Below are positions 1 through 5,198 of a stretch of DNA of 7,197 nucleotides, piece by piece; positions within the stretch are counted from its first letter, which is position 1, and each line of letters begins with the position of its first letter. The translations under genes were made by a program, and so were the position numbers. The notes beneath the pieces were generated by a model. That model had not been told where the DNA came from, made no database searches, and was given only the letters and a program-made list of their open reading frames with translations. Source of the DNA: Lachnospiraceae bacterium (GTDB taxonomy: Bacteria > Bacillota_A > Clostridia > Lachnospirales > Lachnospiraceae); NCBI GenBank assembly GCA_009911175.1, contig QXWX01000176.1, positions 1 through 7,197 of the forward strand. The letters are read 5' to 3'.

Positions 1-38
1 AAAGATAGAAGGAAAAACTACTAATTTTTAGGAAATAT

Positions 39-74
39 GTACCTACTCTGGCCATCGCGCCAGCGATTTGGTAC
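39..74. repeat. Nested inverted repeat near the left edge
   Basis: An outer pair GTACC (39-43) and GGTAC (70-74) encloses an inner pair CTGGC (48-52) and GCCAG (59-63). A separate small hairpin GCAGAA/TTCTGC lies at 92-108. Nested palindromes near the edge of an element could be a recombinase binding site or an RNA hairpin; the sequence does not decide. The string GTACCTAC (39-46) recurs at 5147-5154 in the recombinase promoter region. Confidence 0.35.
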
Positions 75-122
75 AATATAGTAATCAGACAGCAGAAGCC
101 TGTTCTGCCTTACTGCAATCAA

Positions 123-151
123 GGCGGATAAGCGTTTTTGGCTTATCCGCC
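123..151. terminator. Strong hairpin downstream of the XRE genes
   Basis: A perfect 11-bp stem, GGCGGATAAGC (123-133) with GCTTATCCGCC (141-151), closes a 7-base loop containing TTTTT. It lies 32 bases past the stop codon of the minus-strand regulator, where a terminator would be expected. Neither strand has a clear T-tract after the stem, so it may be a terminator without a U-run, an mRNA-stabilising hairpin, or part of the element end. Confidence 0.4.
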
Positions 152-183
152 CGTCCCATAATTATAAGCAAGAAATTTACCGT

Positions 184-396
184 TTAGAAGAAATTATCAT
201 CTGGTATATGTTCCATAATGTCGCTAATATCGCACTCTAAAATATTACAAAGGCGGTCAAGCGTGTTCGTGCTTACCGGCTGATTGTATCTTAAACGGTA
301 AAGCTGAGCCTTGCTTACATTATACTTTTTTGTCAGCATGGATTTTGTAATTCCCCTTTTTTCTGCCGTCTCCCATAGTTTATCGTACTTAATCAT
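184..396 (-). CDS. XRE-family (Cro/CI-type) helix-turn-helix regulator, copy 1
   Basis: This is a 70-residue protein that is essentially one Cro/CI-type DNA-binding domain. Helices 2 and 3 of the HTH fall at about residues 17-37, with the recognition helix around SKAQLYRLR (28-36). The C-terminal part runs through LDRLCNILECDISDIMEHI, the usual last helix of this small class. The start at 396 is preceded by AGAAGGG at good spacing. It is 50/70 identical to the next gene (476-688), and residues 53-70 are identical. A minus-strand -10 (GATAAT, complement of 422-427) with a weak -35 next to the palindrome at 451-468 is a plausible promoter. Likely a cytoplasmic repressor of itself or its neighbour. 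The family call is firm; target and ligand are inferred or unknown. Confidence 0.9.
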   Translation of the reverse strand: MIKYDKLWETAEKRGITKSMLTKKYNVSKAQLYRLRYNQPVSTNTLDRLCNILECDISDIMEHIPDDNFF

Positions 397-450
397 GTCA
401 GCCCTTCTTTACTTTTTTTCTATTATCGCAGGAAAAAAAGCAGGCTATAA

Positions 451-468
451 GGTTCCACATTCGGAACC
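451..468. promoter_or_regulatory. Palindromic operator candidate 1
   Basis: GGTTCCACATTCGGAACC is a perfect 6-bp inverted repeat with a 6-base spacer, upstream of XRE copy 1. It differs by one base from the site at 751-768. Dyad symmetry and duplication alongside the regulator genes suggest binding by these regulators; this is inferred. Confidence 0.65.
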
Positions 469-475
469 ATAAAGG

Positions 476-688
476 CTAAAAAAAATTATCGTCTGGTATA
501 TGTTCCATGATGTCGGAAATATCACATTCCAGAAGATTGCAAAGACGGTCAACCGTACAAGTGGTCACCCCTTCGTTTTTGCGCAATCTGGAAAGCTGCG
601 CCTTACTGATATGGTATTTTTCATGGAGGGCATTATTTGAAATCCCCTTCGCTTTAGCCGTTTCCCATAATTTGTCAAACTTTATCAT
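476..688 (-). CDS. XRE-family (Cro/CI-type) helix-turn-helix regulator, copy 2
   Basis: A 70-residue single-domain HTH protein, paralogue of copy 1 (50/70 identical). The HTH spans about residues 17-37 with recognition segment SKAQLSRLR, and the last 18 residues match copy 1 exactly. The frame is open upstream to an ATG at 775, but that start would lie across the palindrome at 751-768. The ATG at 688 gives the same length as copy 1 and has a GA-rich ribosome binding site (complement of 703-708, somewhat far at about 13 bases). A minus-strand promoter may use AATAAT (complement of 722-727) and TTCCGA (complement of 745-750). It is divergent from the operon at 804, so it probably represses that operon and itself, like a phage- or element-type switch. 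The differences from copy 1 lie mainly in helices 1-2, not in the recognition helix. Confidence 0.9.
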   Translation of the reverse strand: MIKFDKLWETAKAKGISNNALHEKYHISKAQLSRLRKNEGVTTCTVDRLCNLLECDISDIMEHIPDDNFF

Positions 689-708
689 AATCCGTCGAAC
701 TCTTCCTC

Positions 709-737
709 TTGATTTTCTTTCATTATTGCAGTAATAT
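709..737 (+). promoter_or_regulatory. Promoter of the accessory operon
   Basis: TTGATT (709-714), a 17-base spacer and TAATAT (732-737) make a good sigma-A-type promoter pointing at the gene at 804. Transcription would start around 744, just before the palindrome at 751-768, so a bound repressor would block initiation or escape. The matching place in the left copy (409-437) has lost the -10 box (GAAAAA), so only this copy looks active on the plus strand. Confidence 0.6.
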
Positions 738-750
738 TTAGTTGTCGGAA

Positions 751-768
751 GGTTCCATATTCGGAACC
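751..768. promoter_or_regulatory. Palindromic operator candidate 2
   Basis: GGTTCCATATTCGGAACC is a perfect 6-bp dyad with a 6-base spacer, one base different from the site at 451-468. It lies at about +8 to +25 of the plus-strand promoter and just upstream of the possible minus-strand -35 of XRE copy 2. One site could therefore control both directions. Confidence 0.7.
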
Positions 769-803
769 CCAACAAAAATAAATCAGCTCAAGGAGGGTGA
801 ACC

Positions 804-1112
804 GTGGATAAGAGGAAAAAGAATACTTATTTATCTGAATTATTTTTGGAGAATTTAAATGGGGATTTCTCACGTCAGGCAGTGTTAAGGGCATTGGAAA
901 AATGCAATGACGAAATACAAAAGAGAATGGGCGCATATCCTTGCGACAGAGGTTGGCTAATCAGCAACTTTTTTAACAGAGGGAAACAGACAAGGAAACT
1001 TTCAAGGCAGATAACGCAGGAATTAGTGGATTTTTGGAACGTTTACGGAGAGTTTGACAATATGCTCAGACCGAGCGCAAAGAAGAACTATTTAATCTTG
1101 CAGATGCTTTAG
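804..1112 (+). CDS. Hypothetical protein, first gene of the accessory operon
   Basis: A 102-residue protein I do not recognise. It starts at GTG (804) with a very strong site, AGGAGGGTGA at 791-800, seven bases ahead. The sequence is charged and soluble with no signal peptide or membrane segment: an acidic helical stretch (residues 9-40, ELFLENLNGDFSRQAVLRAL) followed by a basic segment (about 60-72). The last 15 or so residues after EFDNM look unnatural. A different frame over 1064-1132 reads a much more protein-like tail ending ELFNLADALGIQGYI, whose stop touches the ribosome binding site of the next gene. This suggests a frameshift near 1060, or more than one, so the gene may be damaged or its C-terminus misread. 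It is first in an operon with DUF6809 and is probably controlled by the XRE operator at 751-768. Confidence 0.6.
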   Translation: MDKRKKNTYLSELFLENLNGDFSRQAVLRALEKCNDEIQKRMGAYPCDRGWLISNFFNRGKQTRKLSRQITQELVDFWNVYGEFDNMLRPSAKKNYLILQML

Positions 1113-1143
1113 GCATACAGGGATACATTTAGAAGGAGAAATT

Positions 1144-1434
1144 ATGAATACGATACTGCAACAGCTATATAATGGGGAAATTTGTTTGACAGAACAATAC
1201 CGCCCAATATTGGAAGAATATCAAGCAATAAGAAAAAAACATATGGATAATTATAAGAGCTTCATTGAAAAACTCGGCAGTCCTCTTGATAAGGAATTCA
1301 TTAAAATTATGGACGAGCAATTTGAAACTGCGCCACTTGACTTTTTCCAAATGTTTTCGGACGGTTTTAAACTGGGAGCAAAAATGATGATAGAAGTCCT
1401 TTACAGTGGGGATGAAAAGGCAACTGCCGAATAG
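1144..1434 (+). CDS. DUF6809 family protein
   Basis: A 96-residue protein recognisable as the DUF6809 type of Firmicutes. It has an N-terminal LYNGEI..TEQY segment (residues 8-20), a helical region with the typical LGSPLDKEFIKIMDEQ (about 45-60), and a C-terminal MFSDGFKLGAKMMIEVLY segment (about 71-88). AGAAGGAG at 1131-1138 is five bases from the ATG. It is all-helical in appearance, acidic and cytoplasmic, with no catalytic motif. The molecular function of the family is not known to me. It is the second gene of the operon 804-1871, with short gaps on both sides, so it is probably co-regulated by the XRE pair. Confidence 0.8.
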   Translation: MNTILQQLYNGEICLTEQYRPILEEYQAIRKKHMDNYKSFIEKLGSPLDKEFIKIMDEQFETAPLDFFQMFSDGFKLGAKMMIEVLYSGDEKATAE

Positions 1435-1466
1435 CTTATGAGTGAAAACAGGAGGTAATGATTAAA

Positions 1467-1871
1467 ATGGAAACAGACTATATACAATTACCGCCAATGC
1501 CATCCGATACGCCGACAGAACTCGTAGCGGTTGTCTGGATATACGCCAGGATGGAGAAGCCAGAGAAGGAACAGTTTTTAGATTTTATGCGGGAAAACAT
1601 CAAGTCTGGCACAAGTGACGGTGAGAAAGAAAAATTGATGGAACTGATAGAGAAATCAAAATTAAAACCAAGCCCATATGTCGAAGAGTTCCATTCGCTA
1701 ATGCAGGAATTGATTGGGACTCTAATCGCTCAAGCGTGTGAAATGTCGGCTCTCATTTACCAGAAATATTGTATTGAAAAAAAATCCATAAAAGAAATAT
1801 CTGAAACAATCCATGTGCCACAGAATGCAGTTGAGCTTATGGCACAGTATTATGAAAATAAAATGAAATAA
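1467..1871 (+). CDS. Hypothetical protein, third gene of the accessory operon
   Basis: A protein of 134 residues that I cannot assign to a family. An ATG at 1458 is in frame but lies only two bases after AGGAGG (1450-1455), too close for initiation. The ATG at 1467 is 11 bases away and is preferred. The N-terminus is proline-rich (QLPPMPSDTPTE), the middle is strongly charged and helical, and the last 30 residues (KKSIKEISETIHVPQNAVEL) resemble a helix-turn-helix of the sigma-region-4 or LuxR kind. That resemblance is weak and is pattern recognition only. There is no signal peptide or membrane span. It is the last gene before the terminator at 1896-1932 and shares the operon with DUF6809. It could be a regulator or a partner of the two genes before it. 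Confidence 0.7.
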   Translation: METDYIQLPPMPSDTPTELVAVVWIYARMEKPEKEQFLDFMRENIKSGTSDGEKEKLMELIEKSKLKPSPYVEEFHSLMQELIGTLIAQACEMSALIYQKYCIEKKSIKEISETIHVPQNAVELMAQYYENKMK

Positions 1872-1895
1872 TGTTATCTCAAACAAAGATAAAAG

Positions 1896-1932
1896 CGGTG
1901 AACCCCTGATAAGGAAAATGTTCACCGTTTTT
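1896..1932 (+). terminator. Intrinsic terminator of the accessory operon
   Basis: An 8-bp perfect stem, CGGTGAAC (1896-1903) with GTTCACCG (1920-1927), is followed directly by TTTTT (1928-1932). It sits 25 bases after the stop codon of the third operon gene. The loop of 16 bases is long but acceptable. Confidence 0.8.
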
Positions 1933-1998
1933 ATGTTTCTAAAATCAGCAGTCTATGGGACAAATCAACAATACCCAACTTTTAAACATAATGAGTTT

Positions 1999-2027
1999 TT
2001 GTAACCCCATATAAGAAAGCGTATAAT
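1999..2027 (+). promoter_or_regulatory. Promoter candidate upstream of the DUF6194 gene
   Basis: TTGTAA (1999-2004), 17 bases, then a consensus TATAAT (2022-2027). It would start transcription around 2034, well upstream of the gene at 2148 and in tandem with the promoter at 2069-2098. Confidence 0.5.
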
Positions 2028-2068
2028 ATTTCCGTCCACAGGGAATACTAAAAAGTTTGCCCAAAATC

Positions 2069-2098
2069 TTGACATAGATATAGCCACTATGATATTCT
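2069..2098 (+). promoter_or_regulatory. Promoter candidate close to the DUF6194 gene
   Basis: A consensus TTGACA (2069-2074), an 18-base spacer and TATTCT (2093-2098) place a start near 2105, giving a leader of about 43 bases before the ATG at 2148. ATTCT in the -10 pairs with AGAAT at 2112-2116, which may be chance. Confidence 0.55.
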
Positions 2099-2147
2099 GA
2101 AATACTCATAGGAGAATTAGAAGTAAGTCAGAAATGGAGCTGTCAGA

Positions 2148-2598
2148 ATGACGCCAGATAAAATATTGAATTACTGCCTTGAAAATCTTGAGGGGACAGT
2201 CTTAGTTGAGAGTTGGGGCGAGAAAGGGATTTTTTACAATCCAGACCATGTGCTGAAGCGTGGCGTTTACATATTGACGGTTAAGGAAAAGGACGGTGAC
2301 AATGACAAAGGCTCTGGTTTAAGCAGGGAGAACGTCTACCGTGTGAATCTGGGAATACGGAAAAGCACTTTTGCGGAATTGTTTGGGGCAGTCCCAAAAC
2401 GTCCGCCAGCAGGCGGCGTTGTAGATATGGATTATGACTTTACCGTATTGGATGAGATACTCCCCCCATCCCGTCTACGCATGGATGGCGTGGATATGTG
2501 CATTGAACCCCTCTGAAAAGACATTCGAGGAACTGAAACCATATATACAAGAATCCTATGGGTATGCAAGGGAGAAATTTAAGAAACGCAGGAAGTAA
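2148..2598 (+). pseudogene. DUF6194 family protein gene, frameshifted
   Basis: The ATG at 2148 follows GGAG at 2136-2139. The first frame ends early at 2516 (122 residues), but its last residues after DEILP are out of character. Removing one C from the six-C run at 2462-2467 joins the reading frame to one ending at TAA 2596-2598. That frame continues HPVYAWMAWICALNPSEK and ends in a basic KFKKRRK tail. The repaired protein would be 149 residues, the usual DUF6194 length. It would carry the typical parts in order: SWGEKGIFYNP (about 22-32), YRVNLGIRK (about 65-73), and LPHPVYAWMAW near residue 105. The function of the family is unknown to me. The gene stands alone with its own promoters and is cargo. 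The defect may be real decay, slippage in the C-run, or a sequencing error. Confidence 0.8.
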
Positions 2599-2645
2599 TC
2601 TTGAAGATTGAAAATTTAATAAGAACATAGATGGAAGAATAAACT

Positions 2646-2806
2646 GTCAGCCGATGGACAAGGCTGACCGCCGCCGAATGTATGCTGTCCCTTTTCGGCT
2701 GGCGTATGGCAGCAAGGTTTTGAATCCCAAAGCCGTTACATAGCATTGCGAATCCGAGCAGGAGAAAATACTCCTGTCGTTCGTGGTGCAATGTAGCGGC
2801 TTTTTT
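2646..2806 (+). ncRNA. Candidate structured RNA with pseudoknot and terminator hairpin
   Basis: Helices in order. P1 is GTCAGCC (2646-2652) with GGCTGAC (2662-2668). P2 is CGCC+GCCGAA (2669-2678) with TTCGGC (2694-2699) and GGCG (2701-2704), with a single bulged T. A possible pseudoknot pairs TGCTGTC (2683-2689) in the P2 loop with GGCAGCA (2708-2714), with one G-U pair. P3 is the long hairpin 2729-2803 ending in a T-run. All pairings were found by eye. The density of perfect stems in 160 bases and the terminal T-run favour an RNA transcribed left to right. The alternative is a single-stranded DNA signal used during transfer, such as a second-strand origin. I cannot name an RNA family for it, and its promoter is not evident. 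Confidence 0.5.
2729..2806 (+). terminator. Long three-tier intrinsic terminator
   Basis: AAAGCCGTTA (2729-2738) pairs with TAGCGGCTTT (2794-2803), including one G-U pair. After a 5-base bulge, CATTGC (2744-2749) pairs with GCAATG (2788-2793). The tip is CAGGAG (2759-2764) with CTCCTG (2771-2776) around loop AAAATA. A run of six Ts (2801-2806) ends the stem. It would stop transcription from the cargo side before the oriT. Confidence 0.7.
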
Positions 2807-2953
2807 CATTTATCCAAAAGTTAAGAAAAATCGAATCCAGAACGGAGGTGCAGGGACATAGGATTTTCTTTTCGGCGGGTAAGACAGGTATGGAAAAAAG
2901 TCGGCTGCACAGAAAAATACTTTGCGGCGTTGTCCACAGAGATAGCGAGCATC

Positions 2954-3022
2954 GGATTGTGTCAGCCACAATCCCGCCCACACAAAATAAGTGGGCGTAA
3001 CTTACCCAGGGGACAGCCCCTG
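2954..3022. other. Candidate origin of transfer (oriT)
   Basis: Three perfect inverted repeats follow one another directly ahead of mobC. They are GGATTGTG (2954-2961) with CACAATCC (2967-2974), CGCCCAC (2975-2981) with GTGGGCG (2991-2997), and CAGGGG (3007-3012) with CCCCTG (3017-3022). A hairpin followed by a short single-stranded stretch (TAACTTACC, 2998-3006) is the usual form of a MOBP nic region, but the nick position cannot be read from sequence alone. Its place next to the relaxosome genes supports the call. Confidence 0.65.
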
Positions 3023-3064
3023 AATACCCCGAAGAAAGAAATTTAAGACTGGAGGATAAGAAAA

Positions 3065-3421
3065 ATGAGCAAAGAAAAATCAGAAAAATACGTGCGGAAT
3101 GTCCCGATTACTGTCCGATTGAACGTGGAAGAACATGAAAAATTAAAGCAGTGCGCTGCTGCTTGCGGTCTGTCTGCCGCCGAATTTATGCGCCAGTTAT
3201 GCAAAGGAAACGCCCCACAACCAAAGCCTAAAACCGAGTTTTGGGAGCTGTTAAACAAGCTCTATGAGGTGCATGACGCTTTCAAAAAGTGTGTTCCTTA
3301 CTATCCAACCGCCACTGAAATCTGTAAGGAGATTGAGGATTTTATCTTAGAATTGCAACAGGAATCCACTCTCCCACAACGATTTAACGTAGAAGAACTG
3401 ACAGAACAGGGGGAGGTCTGA
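3065..3421 (+). CDS. mobC: MobC-like relaxosome accessory protein
   Basis: A 118-residue DNA-binding accessory protein of plasmid and IME mobilization. It should bind oriT as a multimer and help the relaxase reach the nick site. The N-terminal half shows the MobC pattern: a basic start, then VPITVRLNVEEHEKLKQCAA (about residues 14-33), a beta strand plus helix as in ribbon-helix-helix proteins, and GLSAAEFMRQL (about 35-45). The second half is helical, but it lacks the usual G-N-N-L-N-Q motif, so it is a divergent member. GGAGG at 3051-3055 precedes the ATG. The stop at 3419-3421 is one base from the relaxase start, and the oriT candidate is immediately upstream. This is the classic order oriT-mobC-relaxase. 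Confidence 0.85.
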   Translation: MSKEKSEKYVRNVPITVRLNVEEHEKLKQCAAACGLSAAEFMRQLCKGNAPQPKPKTEFWELLNKLYEVHDAFKKCVPYYPTATEICKEIEDFILELQQESTLPQRFNVEELTEQGEV

Positions 3422-3422
3422 T

Positions 3423-4787
3423 ATGGCGGTAACGAGCCTATGGCACATCAAAGGGCGGCTGAAAGACCTCATTGATTATGTTGAAAATCCAGAAAAGACC
3501 GTGCCGAATGAGGATATGCAGGACTTCTTTGACGTATTCTCCTATGTGAAGAATCCGTTAAAAACAAATGAGGGCGAGTATGTTTCCGCTGTCAACTGTC
3601 TGAAAGAAACAGCATTACAGCAGATGATTTTGACGAAGAAACAGTACCAAAAGACAGGCGGGTATATCGCTTGGCATGGCTACCAGAGTTTCAAGCCAGA
3701 CGAGGTAACGCCCGAACAATGCCACGAAATCGGCTTAAAATTGGCAAGGGAAATGTGGGGCGGCAAGTACCAGATAATCGTTGCCATCCACCTTGACAAA
3801 GGACATCTGCATAACCATTTCTGTTTTAACTCCGTTTCCTATCTGGATGGGAGCAAATACAATTACTCAAAATCGGAGCAGAAAAGGTTGAGGGAAGTGT
3901 CCGACCGCTTATGCCGAGAGTATGGTTTATCGGTGATTGAAAACTCCAAGAAAGCCCCGTCAAGACCGCTGTATCTGGACGAAAAAAACGGAAAGCCGAC
4001 ACGCTACAACGTCTATCGGGAGGATTTAAGGGAGGCAATCAACGGGAGCAGGGATTTACGGCACATGATGAAATTCCTTACCGACAAAGGCTATGAGGTT
4101 GATTTTTCGGGCGGTCATTGGAAGATGAAGCTGCCACAGTATAAGCATTTCACAAGGTTAGACACGCTTGACGAGCGGCTGACCCCCGATTTCATACGGT
4201 CATGTTTAGGCGGGGCTTCCCGATATGGGAACTACAAAGCAAAGATTTCCTACTCCCCGCATATGCCAGAGCAGTACAAAAACGCATGGAAACCGCATCA
4301 GAAAACCACGGGAATCTTAGCGTTATATTATTACTGGTGCTATCAGTTGGGGATATTCCCCAAAGGCACAGACTACAAGCCAACAAGCCCGCTGATGAAA
4401 GAGGAGCTGCGGAAACTGGACGAGATTACCGCACAGGTACGATATATGTCAAAGCATAACATCTCCACACTTTCCGATCTACACGCCGACAGGGAGCAAA
4501 ACCAGACCGAAATGGATAAATTGATTGACTACCGCCGGCACTTGCGGAATAAGGTACGCCGTGCCACACCAGCCGAAAAAGAAACACTCCGAGCCGAAAA
4601 ACAGGGCGTGACGGAGCAGATAGCGGAGCTTAGAAAGCGGCTGAAATATGCAGACGGGATTGAGAAACGCTCTGCCCATATCGACAACTGCTTAGACCAA
4701 ATCCACGACACGATGGAAAATCAGCGTCCAAACCGGCAGAAACAGCTAATTAAAACAGACCGCAGGAGGGAGGAATCGTTGCGATGA
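3423..4787 (+). CDS. MOBP-type relaxase / mobilization nuclease
   Basis: A 454-residue relaxase that nicks one strand at oriT, stays bound through a tyrosine and leads the strand into the recipient. The metal-binding histidine motif is clear: HLDKGHLHNHF with H123, H128, H130 and H132. Y19 in LIDYVENPEKT is the best candidate for the catalytic tyrosine. TGGYIAWHGYQSF (78-90) is another conserved block of these IME relaxases. The nuclease domain covers about residues 1-230. The C-terminal third is basic and coiled-coil-like, rich in K, R and E (about 340-454), as is common for DNA- or coupling-protein-contacting tails. GGGAGG at 3411-3416 gives a six-base spacer. The gene overlaps tnpW by four bases (ATGA), showing translational coupling. 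It is full length with no defects visible. Confidence 0.93.
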   Translation: MAVTSLWHIKGRLKDLIDYVENPEKTVPNEDMQDFFDVFSYVKNPLKTNEGEYVSAVNCLKETALQQMILTKKQYQKTGGYIAWHGYQSFKPDEVTPEQCHEIGLKLAREMWGGKYQIIVAIHLDKGHLHNHFCFNSVSYLDGSKYNYSKSEQKRLREVSDRLCREYGLSVIENSKKAPSRPLYLDEKNGKPTRYNVYREDLREAINGSRDLRHMMKFLTDKGYEVDFSGGHWKMKLPQYKHFTRLDTLDERLTPDFIRSCLGGASRYGNYKAKISYSPHMPEQYKNAWKPHQKTTGILALYYYWCYQLGIFPKGTDYKPTSPLMKEELRKLDEITAQVRYMSKHNISTLSDLHADREQNQTEMDKLIDYRRHLRNKVRRATPAEKETLRAEKQGVTEQIAELRKRLKYADGIEKRSAHIDNCLDQIHDTMENQRPNRQKQLIKTDRRREESLR

Positions 4788-5086
4788 GCAGACTGTCCGA
4801 GAAAGAAATACAGGCAATTATGGAGGAATACAAGGACGCCCCTATGGTAAATCCCGATAAGATATATCCCCCTCTGCCGCCTGTCCAGAACGTCACGCCC
4901 CTTGTCCGCATCCCAGAGCCGATGAGCCTCACCGAGAAAATCGGCGGCACGGAATACACCGTCAACGCCCATTTCCGAAAAGACGGGAGGGACTTACTTG
5001 TAATGCTTACGGATATTTTTCGGCGTGGCACACAGGGATATGGATTTTTTAATAATGGGGATTGGGGTGATGATGACGGGGAATAA
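4784..5086 (+). CDS. tnpW: TnpW family transposon-encoded protein
   Basis: A 100-residue protein of the TnpW family found in Tn4451-like elements, usually beside relaxase and recombinase genes; its exact role is not established. The family core is MSLTEKIGGTEYTVNAHF (about residues 47-64), followed by KDGRDLLVMLTDIF. The first 45 residues are an acidic, proline-rich extension (PPLPPVQNVTPL). The end is an unusual glycine- and aspartate-rich tail (NNGDWGDDDGE), unlike the simple helical end I would expect. It starts inside the relaxase stop codon (ATGA), with two SD-like sites at 4764-4773, so it is translated together with the relaxase. It is the last clear gene of the mobilization operon. 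Confidence 0.8.
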   Translation: MSRLSEKEIQAIMEEYKDAPMVNPDKIYPPLPPVQNVTPLVRIPEPMSLTEKIGGTEYTVNAHFRKDGRDLLVMLTDIFRRGTQGYGFFNNGDWGDDDGE

Positions 5087-5198
5087 CAGGCAGCGGAAGA
5101 ATTATCGCTTTAAAGCGTTGAAGTTTAAGGGCAGATGTGGTACACTGTACCTACATTTCACAATACCGTGTCTGCTGTCGGGAAGGAGAGCTTTATGA
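5070..5198 (+). CDS. Possible 42-residue basic peptide between tnpW and recombinase
   Basis: The frame runs from ATG 5070 (a second ATG is at 5073) to TGA 5196-5198. It overlaps the end of tnpW by 17 bases and the recombinase start by the four-base ATGA. The peptide is very basic (MMTGNNRQRKNYRFKALKFK at the start). There is only a weak G-rich ribosome binding site (GGGG). The frame also contains the recombinase promoter. It may be a leader that couples translation of tnpW to the recombinase, or simply chance. I do not recognise it. Confidence 0.25.
   Translation: MMTGNNRQRKNYRFKALKFKGRCGTLYLHFTIPCLLSGRRAL
5118..5146 (+). promoter_or_regulatory. Promoter of the recombinase gene
   Basis: TTGAAG (5118-5123), a 17-base spacer and TACACT (5141-5146) form a good promoter with a start near 5153 and a leader of about 42 bases. 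It allows the recombinase to be expressed independently of the mobilization operon. Confidence 0.6.
5139..5151. promoter_or_regulatory. Palindrome over the recombinase -10 box
   Basis: GGTAC (5139-5143) and GTACC (5147-5151) flank ACT, so the dyad covers the -10 hexamer. A protein bound here would shut the promoter. The same half-sites occur in the nested repeat at 39-74. Operator function is inferred only. Confidence 0.35.

Larger units (their letters stand above)
184..770. repeat. Tandem duplication of regulator gene plus operator
   Basis: Two units, about 184-470 and 476-770, each contain a 70-codon XRE gene on the minus strand and an upstream palindrome. The genes are offset by 292 bases and the palindromes by exactly 300. 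Similarity continues in the gap (ATTATCGCA at 422-430 against ATTATTGCA at 722-730). This points to duplication of a whole regulator-operator unit followed by divergence, with the 3' end of the genes kept most alike. Confidence 0.8.
2599..3064. other. Gene-free structured region between cargo and mobilization genes
   Basis: No convincing coding sequence lies here. The left half contains the structured element at 2646-2806, and the right half the oriT candidate at 2954-3022. A 36-codon frame from ATG 2890 to TAA 2998-3000 runs through the oriT repeats, but it lacks a proper ribosome binding site. No clear promoter for the mobilization operon was found between 2807 and 3064. Confidence 0.7.

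Noticed and set aside
2134..2151. Five-codon upstream frame overlapping the DUF6194 start by ATGA
   Set aside because: It has no ribosome binding site at a usable distance and is too short to judge; a chance ATG is more likely.
2930..2938. TTGTCCACA as a DnaA box
   Set aside because: It is a single match with one mismatch, with no second box, AT-rich unwinding region or replication gene nearby.
2890..3000. 36-codon frame (ATG 2890) running into the oriT repeats
   Set aside because: There is no proper ribosome binding site, and it ends within the oriT repeat cluster, so the frame is probably kept open by chance or by conservation of oriT itself.
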